A stretch of 64,000 bases of DNA from JAIVGV01 sp032229975. GTDB lineage: Bacteria; Acidobacteriota; Blastocatellia; Pyrinomonadales; Pyrinomonadaceae. The stretch lies in NCBI GenBank assembly GCA_032229975.1, contig JAVXVG010000018.1, positions 13,038 to 77,037 of the forward strand, in the 5' to 3' direction. Both the position numbers and the translations under genes were made by a program. Shown in pieces: positions 51,462 to 60,922 of this stretch. The number at the start of each line of letters is the position of its first letter. The first letter of the stretch is position 1. The notes under the pieces are model-generated. The model did not search any database. It was not told where the DNA came from and was given only the letters and a program-made list of their open reading frames with translations.

Positions 51462-54400
51462 ATGTCCAGTGAGCTGCGTCGCGACATGGAGCGTGCGCTC
51501 GCCGATGCGCGCGCGGCGAATCAAAAACTCGAAGCGATCATCGAAGCGTCGCCGTTGGCCATCGTCACGCTCGATGCGGCGGGTCTCGTTAAATCGTGGA
51601 ACACGGCAGCCGAACGCATCTACGGCTGGACGGAAGATGAAGTTATCGACCGGCCCTTGCCGACCGTTCCACCGGAGATGCGCGAGGAGATGCAGCGCAA
51701 TCACGATGAAGCGGTACGCGGCAAGCCCTTCTCCAGCTACGAGACCGTGCGCGTGCGCAAGGACGGCTCACACATCGATGTCTCGATCACGACCGCGCCG
51801 CTCTTAGACGCCGAGGGAGGGCCGGCGGGCGTGCTCGCGCTCGTCGCCGACATCACCGAGCGCAAGCGTGCAGAGGCAGAGCGTGCGCGGCTGGCCTCGC
51901 AGGTGGCGAGCGAGCGGCTGCGGATCAAGGAGTTGGTGGCCAACGTGCCCGGCGTCGTCTGGGAGGCCTGGGGGGAGCCGGACGAAGCTAATCAACGGAT
52001 GGACTTCGTCAGCGACTACGTCGAGACGATGCTCGGCTACACAGTTGAGGACTGGCTGCGAACGCCGAACTTCTGGTTGACGATTGTTCATCCGGAAGAT
52101 CAAGAGCGTGCGGCGCGTGAGGCGCGCGCCAAGTTCGACTCGCGCAAAGGCGGCACTTCCCGTTTCCGATGGATGACGAAGGACGGTCGCGCCATCGAGG
52201 TCGAAGCGCAGTCGGTCACCATCTGCGACGAGCGCGGCCAGCCGGTCGGGATGCGCGGCGTGACGATGGACATCACCGAGCGCAAGTATGCCGAGTCGAA
52301 GCAGTTCCAGTTAGCGGCCATCGTCGAGAGTTCGGACGACGCGATCATCAGCAAGAACTTGGAAGGCGTGATCCAGAGTTGGAATCCCGCAGCCGAGCAT
52401 CTCTACGGCTACACTGCCGCCGAAGCCGTGGGCCAGTCCGTGACGATGCTGATCCCGCACGACCGGCCCGACGAGGAGTCGCGCATCATCGGGCGGATCA
52501 AGCGCGGCGAGCGCGTGGATCATTACGAGACCGTGCGCGTGTGTAAAGACGGCACGCGCGTTGACGTGTCGCTCACCGTCTCGCCTGTAAAAGACGCGCA
52601 GGGGCGCATCATCGGCGCGTCAAAGATCGCACGCGACATCACCGAGCGCACGCGCGCCGAAGAGGAGCAGAAATTCTTGAGCGAAGCGACGACCGTGCTC
52701 GCCTCTTCGCTCGACTACGTCTCGACGCTCGACGCCGTCGCGCACATGGCTGCGCGTCACCTCGCGGACTACTGCCTCTTCGATCTGCTTGAAGACGACG
52801 GCACGATCACGCGTCTCATCGTCGCGCACAGAGACCCGGCGCGCGAAGCAGCATGGCGCGAGATGCAACGCCGCTTTCCCCTCGACCCCGCAGCCGACTA
52901 CACGATCCCGCACGTGCTGCGCACGGGCGAGTCGCTCCTCTACGCCGATCCCCCCATCGACATGATCGAGCGCACGATCAGCAACCGGGAGCAGATCGAA
53001 ACGCTCAAGCAGTTTGGCATCACCTCGTCGATGATCGTGCCGCTCACTGCGCGTGGTCGCACGCTCGGCGCGATCACGTTCATTGCCGCCGGGTCGGGGC
53101 AACACTACACGGAGCGCGAGTTGCGCGTGGTGGAGGAGTTGGCCCGACGCTCCGCGCTGGCCGTCGATAACGCGCGTCTCTTCGAGCGCGTGCAGGAGGC
53201 GAACCGAGCCAAAGACGAGTTTCTCGCCACGCTCTCGCACGAGTTGCGCACGCCTTTGACGCCCATCGTCGGTTGGGTGCACCTGCTCGGCGGCGGGCAG
53301 ATCGAGCCTGCGGATTTCAAGCACGGGCTCGCCATCATCGACAAGAACTCGCAGGCCCTCTCGCGTCTCATCAACGACCTGCTTGATATGTCAGCGATCT
53401 TGAATGGCAAGATGCGTATCGACCGCTCGCCCCTCATCGTCGGGCAGGTGGTGCGCGAGGCGGTGGAGACCGTGCGCGCGCAGGCGGACAGGCGCGACAT
53501 CAAGATCGAGTTGACGGGATGCACCGACGACGGCTTGCAGTCTCTGATCTCCGGCGACCGCACGCGTCTTACGCAGGTCTGCTGGAATCTGTTGACGAAC
53601 GCCGTCAAGTTCTCAGACGACGGCGGCACGGTGCGCGTCTCGTGCGAGCGCGATACGTCTTCGCTCGTCGTCCGCGTTGAAGATGAAGGCATCGGCATCG
53701 CGCCGGAGTTTCTGCCGCAAGTCTTCGACCGCTTTCAACAAGCAGATATGTCCACGACGAAACTCTACGGCGGCCTAGGGATCGGGCTTGCGCTCGTCCG
53801 CAGCTTCGTCGAAGCGCACGGCGGCACGGTGCGCGCCGAGAGCGCGGGACTTGGTCGCGGCAGCTGCTTCACCGTTCGCCTACCTGCGGCGGAATTGCAG
53901 AATGCTGAATGCGGATTGCGGATTGAAGAAGCAAGCACGTCTGAATCAGCAACCGAGCACACGTCAACGTCTGCACCTGCCGTGCCCGCTCCCTCATCAA
54001 CATCAAGCGACGATCAAAATTTCGTCGCCTCCGATCCGCAATCCGCAATCGAGAAGTCCGCCATCCGCAATTCGCAATCGAGAAGTCCGCAATCGCTTCG
54101 TCGGGCCATCGTCGTCGAAGACGCGCCGGACACTCTGGAGATGCTATGTCGCTTCTTCGCGTCGCGCGGCTTCGAGGTGACGGCGTGCACGGAGGCTGCC
54201 GAGGCGTTGGACGTTGCCTCACGCGCTCACTTTGATATAATCGTCACCGACATCGGACTGCCAAACATCGACGGTTACGAACTGCTGCGGCGACTCCGCC
54301 AAGAGTCGCCGCATCTCGCGCACGTTCCCGCACTCGCGCTCACCGGCTACGCCGCCGAGGCGGATGTGAACGCGGCGCGAGCCGCAGGGTTCGACGCGCA

Positions 54401-54500
54401 CCTCGCCAAGCCATTCGAGCCCGTCACGCTCGCCGATGCCATCGAGAAACTGCTCGCGCGATGTGATGACGCGGGCCAACTCGCGACCGGCGGGGAGTGA
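51462..54500 (+). CDS. Hybrid sensor histidine kinase (PAS-PAS-PAS-GAF-HisKA-HATPase-REC)
   Basis: 1012 residues, no membrane helix, so probably cytoplasmic. Three PAS modules (about 20-140, 145-275 and 280-400; each ends with an ITERKRAE/ITERKYAE/ITERTRAE linker), a GAF domain (about 405-575), HisKA with His593 in ATLSHELRTPL, HATPase with NLLTNAVKFSD and YGGLGIGLALV, and a receiver domain with Asp930 in VTDIGLPN. Between HATPase and REC lies a 70-residue linker (about 810-885) built from word-repeat DNA (CGLRIEEAST and AIRNSQSRSP). GGGAGG precedes the start. The response regulator follows 90 bases on. Confidence 0.94.
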   Translation: MSSELRRDMERALADARAANQKLEAIIEASPLAIVTLDAAGLVKSWNTAAERIYGWTEDEVIDRPLPTVPPEMREEMQRNHDEAVRGKPFSSYETVRVRKDGSHIDVSITTAPLLDAEGGPAGVLALVADITERKRAEAERARLASQVASERLRIKELVANVPGVVWEAWGEPDEANQRMDFVSDYVETMLGYTVEDWLRTPNFWLTIVHPEDQERAAREARAKFDSRKGGTSRFRWMTKDGRAIEVEAQSVTICDERGQPVGMRGVTMDITERKYAESKQFQLAAIVESSDDAIISKNLEGVIQSWNPAAEHLYGYTAAEAVGQSVTMLIPHDRPDEESRIIGRIKRGERVDHYETVRVCKDGTRVDVSLTVSPVKDAQGRIIGASKIARDITERTRAEEEQKFLSEATTVLASSLDYVSTLDAVAHMAARHLADYCLFDLLEDDGTITRLIVAHRDPAREAAWREMQRRFPLDPAADYTIPHVLRTGESLLYADPPIDMIERTISNREQIETLKQFGITSSMIVPLTARGRTLGAITFIAAGSGQHYTERELRVVEELARRSALAVDNARLFERVQEANRAKDEFLATLSHELRTPLTPIVGWVHLLGGGQIEPADFKHGLAIIDKNSQALSRLINDLLDMSAILNGKMRIDRSPLIVGQVVREAVETVRAQADRRDIKIELTGCTDDGLQSLISGDRTRLTQVCWNLLTNAVKFSDDGGTVRVSCERDTSSLVVRVEDEGIGIAPEFLPQVFDRFQQADMSTTKLYGGLGIGLALVRSFVEAHGGTVRAESAGLGRGSCFTVRLPAAELQNAECGLRIEEASTSESATEHTSTSAPAVPAPSSTSSDDQNFVASDPQSAIEKSAIRNSQSRSPQSLRRAIVVEDAPDTLEMLCRFFASRGFEVTACTEAAEALDVASRAHFDIIVTDIGLPNIDGYELLRRLRQESPHLAHVPALALTGYAAEADVNAARAAGFDAHLAKPFEPVTLADAIEKLLARCDDAGQLATGGE
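53911..54095. repeat. GCGGATTG-word inverted repeat inside the kinase gene
   Basis: GCGGATTGCGGAT (53911-53923) pairs perfectly with ATCCGCAATCCGC (54034-54046). Two further copies (CGCAATCGAGAAGTCCGC) lie at 54044-54092. All of it is in frame and encodes the linker before the receiver domain. The same word occurs in intergenic DNA at 19640. Confidence 0.85.
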
Positions 54501-54593
54501 TCGCGAAAGCGCGACCGCATTGACGAGGAATCGCAAAGGCAGTCGCCGATGCTTCACCTCGTCGCAGAAGTTTTTCGGATCGAGGGAGTGAAC

Positions 54594-55094
54594 ATGACGC
54601 TTATCCCGACGCCCGCGCCTTGCTTCGCAAACTTTCAACCACTAGACGCCGCCACGCTCATGGGCTCCGGCGGCTTCGACGAGCGAGGCGGATTCATACC
54701 AGCGCGCGACCCCGAAGCGACAGGCGCGGGCAAGCCGCGCGCGCTCGTCGTTGACGATGCGCCGGACGTGACCGAGATGCTCTCACTCCTGTTGCAGTAC
54801 GCGGGCTATGAAGTCGTCACCGTCTATTCGGGCCATCAGGCCCTCGATGCGGCGCGGCGCGAGTCGTTCGACGTGATCGTCTCCGACATCGGGATGCCCG
54901 GCATGAACGGTTATGAATTGGCTGAGAGCCTGCGCGCCAACGAACGCTATCGCATCACTCCAATGATCGCCGTCACGGGCTTCTCCATGTATGACGACCG
55001 CGACCGCGCGCTCGCCTCCGGCTTCAACGCCTTCCTCACGAAACCCGTCAACCCGCGCGAACTCATCTCCCTCATCGAACGTTTGCGCGGCTAA
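54594..55094 (+). CDS. Single-domain response regulator
   Basis: 166 residues from the ATG at 54594, which has GAGGGAG just upstream; a frame from 54549 lacks this. About 48 residues of unconserved N-terminus precede a receiver domain: DDAPDVTEM acidic pocket, phospho-acceptor Asp98 in VIVSDIGMPG, Thr in IAVTGFS and Lys in FLTKPV. No output domain. It probably takes the phosphoryl group from the upstream hybrid kinase, as a shuttle or by protein contact. Confidence 0.88.
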   Translation: MTLIPTPAPCFANFQPLDAATLMGSGGFDERGGFIPARDPEATGAGKPRALVVDDAPDVTEMLSLLLQYAGYEVVTVYSGHQALDAARRESFDVIVSDIGMPGMNGYELAESLRANERYRITPMIAVTGFSMYDDRDRALASGFNAFLTKPVNPRELISLIERLRG

Positions 55095-55119
55095 AGACGA
55101 CTACGTCCAAATTCATCAA

Positions 55120-57180
55120 GTGGAAAACATCGAGCAGCAGGAAGCGGTCACAACTGACGGCGCGCATGAAGAATCGCGAGGCGAAGCGCACGAACAAGAG
55201 CGCGACGCAACAAGCCGAACGACGAATGAAGACTTGAGCAATGATTCGCGCGCGGAGATTCGTCGCGGAGTCTTGGGCGCGCGCACGGCGTACCTGTTCG
55301 TCGGCGCGCTCATCATCGGTTTGGCAATCGGTTACTTGCAGTTCTCAACACCGGCCATCTGCTGTGGCGACTTTGACGGCTACTATCACACGCGCTGGAG
55401 TCAACTGCTCTGGGAAGGCGCACGCACACATCACTTCCCGCCGCAATTCAAGTGGCTGCCTTTAACCACGCTCAACGCGCACGACTACGTCGATCATCAC
55501 TTCCTCTTTCATCTGCTCCAATCGCCGTTCACGCAGTTCGGCAACGAAATCCTCGGCGCGAAAATATCCGCGTGGCTCTTCGCCTCGCTCGCCATCTTCG
55601 CGTGCTACTGGCTGCTCGTGCGTTATGGAGTTCCGTTCCCTTTCCTGTGGCTCTTCGCGCTCTTGGGATCGTCCGCGCCGTTTCTGTTTCGCATGAGCAT
55701 GACGAAGGCGATGAGCTTTTCGATCATCCTGCTCGTCACGGGGATCAACCTGCTCTTTCGTCGCAAGTATCTCTGGCTGCTGCCGCTCGCGTTTCTGTTC
55801 ACGCTCGCCTATGACATGTTCGTGCTGCTCGGCGTGGCCGCCGTCATCTGGACGTGCGTCATTGCATGGAGCGAGCGACGCTTCGAGTGGCGGCCCATCG
55901 TGTGGGTCGGGGCCGGCATCGTGGCCGGTCTCGTCATCAATCCTTACTTCCCGCACAACCTTCGCCTGTTCTACGAGCACGCCGTCATGAAGCTCAACGT
56001 CGCGGACGCGGACAGGCCCTCGGTCGGCAACGAGTGGTATCCGTATGACTCTTGGGTCTTCCTCGGCAACTGCTTCGTCGCGTTCCTTGCGATGTTCGTC
56101 GGCTACGTCACCTTCCAGTGGCAGGATCGCAAGCGCGCGATGCATTCGCTCTTCTTCCTCGTCTTCTCGACGTTGCTTTTGATCGCCAATGCCAAGTGGC
56201 GTCGCTTCGCCGAATACTTCCCGCCCTTCGCTGTGCTCTTCGCCGCGTTCAGCATCCAATCTCTGATGGCCGGCGCGCGCACGCTCTACGGCCAACTCCC
56301 CGAACATGTCTTGACGGAGCTGCGGCCCTTTCTCGACCGCGACGCGCGCGACGACGAAGCGACGCGCGAACGTTGGTGGCGTCGCTCGGAAGTCGAAGCC
56401 GCGATCATCAGTCTCCTGCTTGGCGGCGCAATCTTCGCGTTCGTCGAGTTCGCGCCGCTCGATCTGCGTCTGCGTCGCGCCGTCGCCGCCGCAGCGTTTC
56501 TCGCCTTCGCTATCATCTATCCGTTCGTGCGCGGCTTCGCGCGCGGCGCGATGACCACCATCTTCCTCGCGCTCTTCGTCACGGCGATCTTCACCGTCTG
56601 GATCGAAGGGCGCACGGAGATCAAAGACAGCGCGCCGCCCGAAGATTATCGCGCGGGTATCGAGTGGATTCGCGCAAACGTTCCTGCGGGCGAGATAGTT
56701 TTCAACACCGACTGGGACGACTTCCCCAAGCTCTTCTTCTACGATCCGACGCACGCCTACGTCTCCGGCCTCGATCCGACCTATCTCTACGATCAGGATC
56801 ACGAACTCTCGAAACTCTATGAGCAGATCACGCTCGGCAAAGAGAAAGACCCGGCCCCGCTCATCCGCGAACGCTTCCACGCGCGCTACGTCTTCACCGA
56901 CAACGAAGAGGTGCACGACGATTTTCAGGATGCCGCGCTCGATAGTGGTTGGTTCGACGAAGTCTATTCCGACGACAAGTGCACCGTGCTCCACATACGC
57001 GACGAGAAAGGCCAGCCGCCGCCCAACGCCAAAGACTCCAACGATGGCGACGACACGGATCAGCCCGACGACAACAACGACAACTCCGCGCGCGCACGCA
57101 CACGCGCGACCGGCGGGCAACTCGCGAAGAGATCAAACGCGCGTGGACGCAACGAATGCAGCGTCGCACGTGGCGAGTGA
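55120..57180 (+). CDS. GT-C-like multi-spanning membrane protein
   Basis: 686 residues from the GTG at 55120, the first start after the response regulator stop. A polar N-terminus of about 55 residues is followed by a helix and then CCGDFDGYYHTRWSQLLWEG, which resembles the first lumenal loop of GT-C glycosyltransferases, where an acidic residue binds metal and the lipid-linked donor (DxD-like GDFDGYYH). About a dozen membrane helices span residues 55-540. The C-terminal part (EYIRAGIEWIRAN-like, here DYRAGIEWIRANVPAGEIVF) is a soluble alpha/beta domain with an Asp/Asn-rich tail. Likely transfers sugars at the outer face; the acceptor is unknown. Confidence 0.75.
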   Translation: MENIEQQEAVTTDGAHEESRGEAHEQERDATSRTTNEDLSNDSRAEIRRGVLGARTAYLFVGALIIGLAIGYLQFSTPAICCGDFDGYYHTRWSQLLWEGARTHHFPPQFKWLPLTTLNAHDYVDHHFLFHLLQSPFTQFGNEILGAKISAWLFASLAIFACYWLLVRYGVPFPFLWLFALLGSSAPFLFRMSMTKAMSFSIILLVTGINLLFRRKYLWLLPLAFLFTLAYDMFVLLGVAAVIWTCVIAWSERRFEWRPIVWVGAGIVAGLVINPYFPHNLRLFYEHAVMKLNVADADRPSVGNEWYPYDSWVFLGNCFVAFLAMFVGYVTFQWQDRKRAMHSLFFLVFSTLLLIANAKWRRFAEYFPPFAVLFAAFSIQSLMAGARTLYGQLPEHVLTELRPFLDRDARDDEATRERWWRRSEVEAAIISLLLGGAIFAFVEFAPLDLRLRRAVAAAAFLAFAIIYPFVRGFARGAMTTIFLALFVTAIFTVWIEGRTEIKDSAPPEDYRAGIEWIRANVPAGEIVFNTDWDDFPKLFFYDPTHAYVSGLDPTYLYDQDHELSKLYEQITLGKEKDPAPLIRERFHARYVFTDNEEVHDDFQDAALDSGWFDEVYSDDKCTVLHIRDEKGQPPPNAKDSNDGDDTDQPDDNNDNSARARTRATGGQLAKRSNARGRNECSVARGE

Positions 57181-57184
57181 AAGT

Positions 57185-57601
57185 GTGAATGGTAAACGTG
57201 TGAAGAGTGAGCGGACGAAGCGCGGGTCGTGCGGGAAAATTCTACGGGGCGCGTGGCTCTCAACCTGCGCGCTCTTGATCGTCTGCTGCGCTGCTTGCGG
57301 CAGCACGGGCACGTCGCAACGCACAGCATCGACGCCGCAGAAGACCGACTTCGAGCGCAAGCTCGACATCGTGCGTCGCGCGCCGCACGTCAAGATTTAC
57401 GTCGTCCGCCGCAAAGACTCCGCGCCGCTCGCGGCTGACGACAAGGATTACCTGCGCCGCAACACCCCGCTCGAAGTCGCCACGTGGGTGCTCACAGACG
57501 ACGGCACGACGGCCATCGCCGGGGCCAACTTCGACTTCGAGCCCAAAAACTTTGACGCCCTCTCGAAACGCTTCACCGTCGAGGACTACACGAACAGGTA
57601 A
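57185..57601 (+). CDS. Small lipoprotein
   Basis: 138 residues from GTG 57185; another GTG at 57200 is possible. The N-terminus is basic (KRVKSERTKRG) with a hydrophobic helix LSTCALLIVC and a lipobox-like CAAC before the modified Cys, so it is probably lipidated. The mature part (KTDFERKLDIVRRAPHVKIY ... EDYTNR) is a compact domain with FEPKNFDALSKRFTVEDY. No family is recognised. Its start lies 5 bases after the previous gene, so they are cotranscribed. Confidence 0.68.
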   Translation: MNGKRVKSERTKRGSCGKILRGAWLSTCALLIVCCAACGSTGTSQRTASTPQKTDFERKLDIVRRAPHVKIYVVRRKDSAPLAADDKDYLRRNTPLEVATWVLTDDGTTAIAGANFDFEPKNFDALSKRFTVEDYTNR

Positions 57602-57677
57602 ACGATGAAGTCGGAAACGATGAGAGATGAAGTGAAGACATGATGCTCTTACTTCATCGTTCCAGCTTCATCGTTTT
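57600..57677. repeat. AACGATGAAG-word hairpin between convergent genes
   Basis: The left arm AAACGATGAAGTCGGAAACG with ATGA (from 57600) matches the right arm ending CTTCATCGTTTT (around 57655-57677) with a few mismatches. The left arm overlaps the stop of the lipoprotein gene and the right arm touches the stop of the alcohol dehydrogenase gene. Same word family as 967-1027 and 18161-18243. Confidence 0.85.
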
Positions 57678-58704
57678 AAGGTTTAAGGACGAGCTTGCCG
57701 AACTGCGCGCGATCTTGCATGAGTTCGTGTGCGTGTCGTGCTTCCGAGAGTGGAAGTGTGCGGTCGATGACGGGCCGGATGAGTCCGCGCTCGACGAACT
57801 TCAAGGCTTCGAGCAACTCAGCCTTCGAGCCCATGAAGGAGCCGAGGAGCGAGACGTGTCGATAGAAGACCTGACGCAGATCGGTGCGCGCATCGTAGCC
57901 GCTCGTCGCGCCGCAGGTGACGAGACGACCGTCACGCGCGAGCGACGAGATCGAACCGGCCCACGTCTCCGCGCCCGTGTGCTCGAAGACGACCTCGCAA
58001 CCTTTCTTCGCAGTCAGTCGCCTGACTTCTTTCGCCCAGTCTGTGCGCGTGTAGTTGACGACTTCATCCGCGCCGAGTTCGCGGGCCTTCTCAAGTTTCT
58101 CGTCAGAGCCTGCGGTGGCGATCACACGCGCGCCTCTGAGTTTCGCGATCTGTATGCCGATTGATCCGACGCCGCTGCCCGCCGCGTGGATCAACACGTC
58201 CTCGCCCGGCTGCAGGCCCGCGCGCGTGACGAGCATGTGCCAAGCCGTGACGGTGACGAGCGGCAGCGCGGCGGCCTCCTCGAAACTCAAACCTTTCGGC
58301 TTCGCGACGACGTTGACTGCGGGCGCGGCCACTAGTTCGGCGTAGCCGCCATCGCGCCTGTAGCCGATGATGTCGTAACTAGGACACAGATTGTCGCGCC
58401 CGCTCAGACACTCGAAGCAATGACCGCACGAGACGCCCGGCTGCAACAGCACTTCATCGCCCACGCGCACCCAATCGACCACCTCGCCCACTTCACGCAC
58501 GACACCGGCGATGTCGTTCCCCAGAATGTGCGGCAGCTTGATCTCGATGCCGGGCAGCCCGCCGCGCGCCCACACGTCCAGATGATTCAACGCGCACGCG
58601 CGCACCTCGACCAGCACCTCGTTCGCCTTGATCGCTGGATCGGGCGCGTCGGCGTACTCCAATACTTCAGGGCCACCGTGTTGTCGGAAGATGACAGCTT
58701 TCAT
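57676..58704 (-). CDS. Zinc-type alcohol dehydrogenase / quinone oxidoreductase
   Basis: 342 residues from the ATG at 58704 (MKAVIFRQHGG); the frame runs to 58821 but that part is not needed. MDR fold: catalytic-zinc loop LGNDIAGVVREVGE, structural-zinc cysteines CGHCFECLSGRDNLC, and the Rossmann motif HAAGSGVGSIGIQIAKL. NAD(P)H-dependent oxidoreductase; many are 2-alkenal or crotonyl-type reductases. Substrate cannot be told. On the same strand after lipA, with 130 bases between. Confidence 0.9.
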   Translation of the reverse strand: MKAVIFRQHGGPEVLEYADAPDPAIKANEVLVEVRACALNHLDVWARGGLPGIEIKLPHILGNDIAGVVREVGEVVDWVRVGDEVLLQPGVSCGHCFECLSGRDNLCPSYDIIGYRRDGGYAELVAAPAVNVVAKPKGLSFEEAAALPLVTVTAWHMLVTRAGLQPGEDVLIHAAGSGVGSIGIQIAKLRGARVIATAGSDEKLEKARELGADEVVNYTRTDWAKEVRRLTAKKGCEVVFEHTGAETWAGSISSLARDGRLVTCGATSGYDARTDLRQVFYRHVSLLGSFMGSKAELLEALKFVERGLIRPVIDRTLPLSEARHAHELMQDRAQFGKLVLKP

Positions 58705-58833
58705 TTTTAGTTCGTCCGGCTGACTGCTGTAAGATGTTGCGCGGATTCTAGCAGAGCGGGAGACAGGCGAGCCAACGCACGTTGGTGAGAGGCATGAAGA
58801 CGATACTACGCCCCGCGTCAATGATCTTCGGGG

Positions 58834-59775
58834 CTAGTTCGGGACTTCGGGGCGGGCGGCTGTGCCTTCGGTCTGCTGGCGCGCGTGATAAGACGAGCGC
58901 GTCAAGGGGCTCGATTCGACGTGATGAAAACCCATCTCCATGCCGATCTCTCGCCAGCGCGCGAACTCTTGCGGAGTGACGAAACGTTCGACCGGAAGCC
59001 TGCGCTTGTGTGGTTGCAGATACTGACCGATGGTCATGATGTCGCACGAGACCGAGCGCAAGTCTTTCATCAACTCAACCACTTCATCGAACGTCTCGCC
59101 CAAACCGGCCATGATGCCGCTCTTCGTCAACATCCCGCGCTTCTCTTCGTCGCGTCGGCGCGCGGCGCGTTTCAACAGCGTGAGCGTCTGCTGATACTTC
59201 GCGTCGGGCCTGACTCGACGATAGAGACGCGCGATGGTTTCGGTGTTGTGATTAAGCACGTCGGGCTCTGCATCGAGCACGGCGTTCAATGCTTCCTCAT
59301 CGCCGTTGAAGTCCGGGATCAAGACTTCAACTTTGCACTCAGGATTCAAACGTCGCACTTCGCGGATCGTCTCTGCCCAGTGAGACGCGCCGCCGTCCCG
59401 TAGGTCGTCGCGGTTGACAGAGGTGATGACAGCGTGCGCGAGATCGAGATGACGCACGGCTTCGGCGACGTGGCGCGGCTCTTCCGGGTCGAGTCCGTCG
59501 GGCTGGCCCTTGTTGACGGCGCAGAAGCCGCAGTGACGCGTGCAGGTGTCGCCGCCGAGCATGAAGGTGGCGGTGCGATCCGTCCAACACTCGAAGATGT
59601 TCGGGCAGCGCGCTTCCTGACAGACCGTGTGCAGGTTCAAGCCCTCGATGAGCTTCAAGACGGCGTTCTGATTCGTCGGATCGCCCAAACGAATCTTCAG
59701 CCATTCAGGCTTCGGCCCCACGGGTCGCGCGGACGCATTCGTGTTTAAGACTGTCAGCTCACGTGCCACTAACAT
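58834..59775 (-). CDS. lipA: Lipoyl synthase
   Basis: 313 residues. A radical-SAM enzyme that inserts two sulfurs into octanoyl chains. The auxiliary cluster motif CQEARCPNIFECW and the radical-SAM CTRHCGFC are both intact. SVNRDDLRDGGA and NTETIARLYRRVRPDAKY follow, and SSPLTRSSYHA ends the conserved part. AGGAG lies directly before the start. It works with LipB, encoded two genes upstream on the same strand. Confidence 0.97.
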   Translation of the reverse strand: MLVARELTVLNTNASARPVGPKPEWLKIRLGDPTNQNAVLKLIEGLNLHTVCQEARCPNIFECWTDRTATFMLGGDTCTRHCGFCAVNKGQPDGLDPEEPRHVAEAVRHLDLAHAVITSVNRDDLRDGGASHWAETIREVRRLNPECKVEVLIPDFNGDEEALNAVLDAEPDVLNHNTETIARLYRRVRPDAKYQQTLTLLKRAARRRDEEKRGMLTKSGIMAGLGETFDEVVELMKDLRSVSCDIMTIGQYLQPHKRRLPVERFVTPQEFARWREIGMEMGFHHVESSPLTRSSYHARQQTEGTAARPEVPN

Positions 59776-59853
59776 ACTCCTGCGTGCTTTGATCTCGCGC
59801 TCATTTTACCATTCGACCATCGCGTTGTCGTTCGACCAGAAACGCTAAAGCGA

Positions 59854-60807
59854 TCATGAACTCAAGAGTCGCGCGAGCGCGTCCGCGTCGACGTTGCCGC
59901 CGGAGAGCACGACGCCGACGCGACGAAGCGACGACGGAATTTTTCCGAAGAGCAACGCGGCGGCGGAGAGCGCGCCCGTCGGCTCGACGAGAATCTTCAT
60001 CCTGAGCAGCATGAATTTCATTGCTTCGACGATCTCCTCTTCCGAAACCGTCAACACGTCTGCCGCATTCTTCTGCAAGTAGGGGAACGTCAACGCGCCC
60101 GTCGATTCTGTGCGCGCGCCATCGGCAATCGTCTGAGGCGGCCCGATCTTCACGCGCTCGCCTTTCAAAAAAGATTGCCGCGCATCGTCTCCCGCCGCAG
60201 GCTCGACGGCGAAGCACGCGACGCTCGGTTTGATCGCTTTCGCCGCGACGCTCGCGCCCGCGAACAACCCGCCGCCGCCGCAGGGCACGACGAGCGCATC
60301 CAGATCACTAACATCTTCGAACAACTCCAACGCGCATGTGCCCTGACCGGCCATGACGAAATAATCATCAAACGGTGGAACCATCACCGAGCCCTTCGCT
60401 TCGGCGAGCGAGCGGGCCACCTGTTCGCGATCATCCTTTTGCCGATCATAGAAAACAATCTCCGCGCCGTACCCACGCGTCGCCTCAACCTTAGCTCGCG
60501 GCGCATCGCTCGGCATCGCGATTGTCGCGCGCACGTTCGCATCTTTCGACGCAAGCGCGACAGCCTGCGCGTGATTGCCCGACGAGAAGGCCACGACTCC
60601 GCGCGCGCGCTCTTCACGCTGAAGCGCGCGAATCCGGTTCGTCGCCCCGCGCATCTTGAACGCGCCCGCGCGCTGGAAGTTCTCGCACTTGAAGAAGACT
60701 GAGCAGCCCGCGCGCTCGTCGAATGCGTGCGATGTGATAACCGGCGTGCGATGCACGAACCTGTAGATGCGCTCGCGCGCTTCGTGAATGAGATCGATGT
60801 TCAGCAT
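59854..60807 (-). CDS. Threonine/serine dehydratase
   Basis: 317 residues of fold-type II PLP enzymes. NFQRAGAFKMRGATN carries the PLP lysine, SSGNHAQAVALASK binds the phosphate side, and PCGGGGLFAGA is the glycine loop. No C-terminal ACT domain, so it is of the short catabolic or serine racemase type rather than feedback-regulated IlvA. It removes ammonia from Thr or Ser, or racemises Ser. It sits between lipB and lipA in a same-strand row. Confidence 0.93.
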   Translation of the reverse strand: MLNIDLIHEARERIYRFVHRTPVITSHAFDERAGCSVFFKCENFQRAGAFKMRGATNRIRALQREERARGVVAFSSGNHAQAVALASKDANVRATIAMPSDAPRAKVEATRGYGAEIVFYDRQKDDREQVARSLAEAKGSVMVPPFDDYFVMAGQGTCALELFEDVSDLDALVVPCGGGGLFAGASVAAKAIKPSVACFAVEPAAGDDARQSFLKGERVKIGPPQTIADGARTESTGALTFPYLQKNAADVLTVSEEEIVEAMKFMLLRMKILVEPTGALSAAALLFGKIPSSLRRVGVVLSGGNVDADALARLLSS

Positions 60808-60810
60808 AAA

Positions 60811-60922
60811 AAGTCTGGAGTCTCAAGTCTGGAGTCAAAATGCTGAGGTCAAATTCACTGATGGCCGGGGTCACACTCTCACTATCTTCGAGTCTGGACT
60901 CAAGACTTGAGACTCAAGACTC
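60811..60922. repeat. AGTCTGGAGTC-word hairpin overlapping lipB
   Basis: GAGTCTCAAGTCT (60818-60830) pairs perfectly with AGACTTGAGACTC (60903-60915). Word copies fill 60811-60836 on the left and 60890-60922 on the right. The right arm encodes the last residues of LipB. Related to 29-99 and 1414-1484. Confidence 0.88.

Noticed and set aside
55462..57120. 552-codon open frame on the - strand opposite the GT-C-like gene
   Set aside because: Antisense shadow typical of high-GC DNA. The product is Glu/Arg/Val-biased with no domain, while the + strand frame has clear membrane helices.
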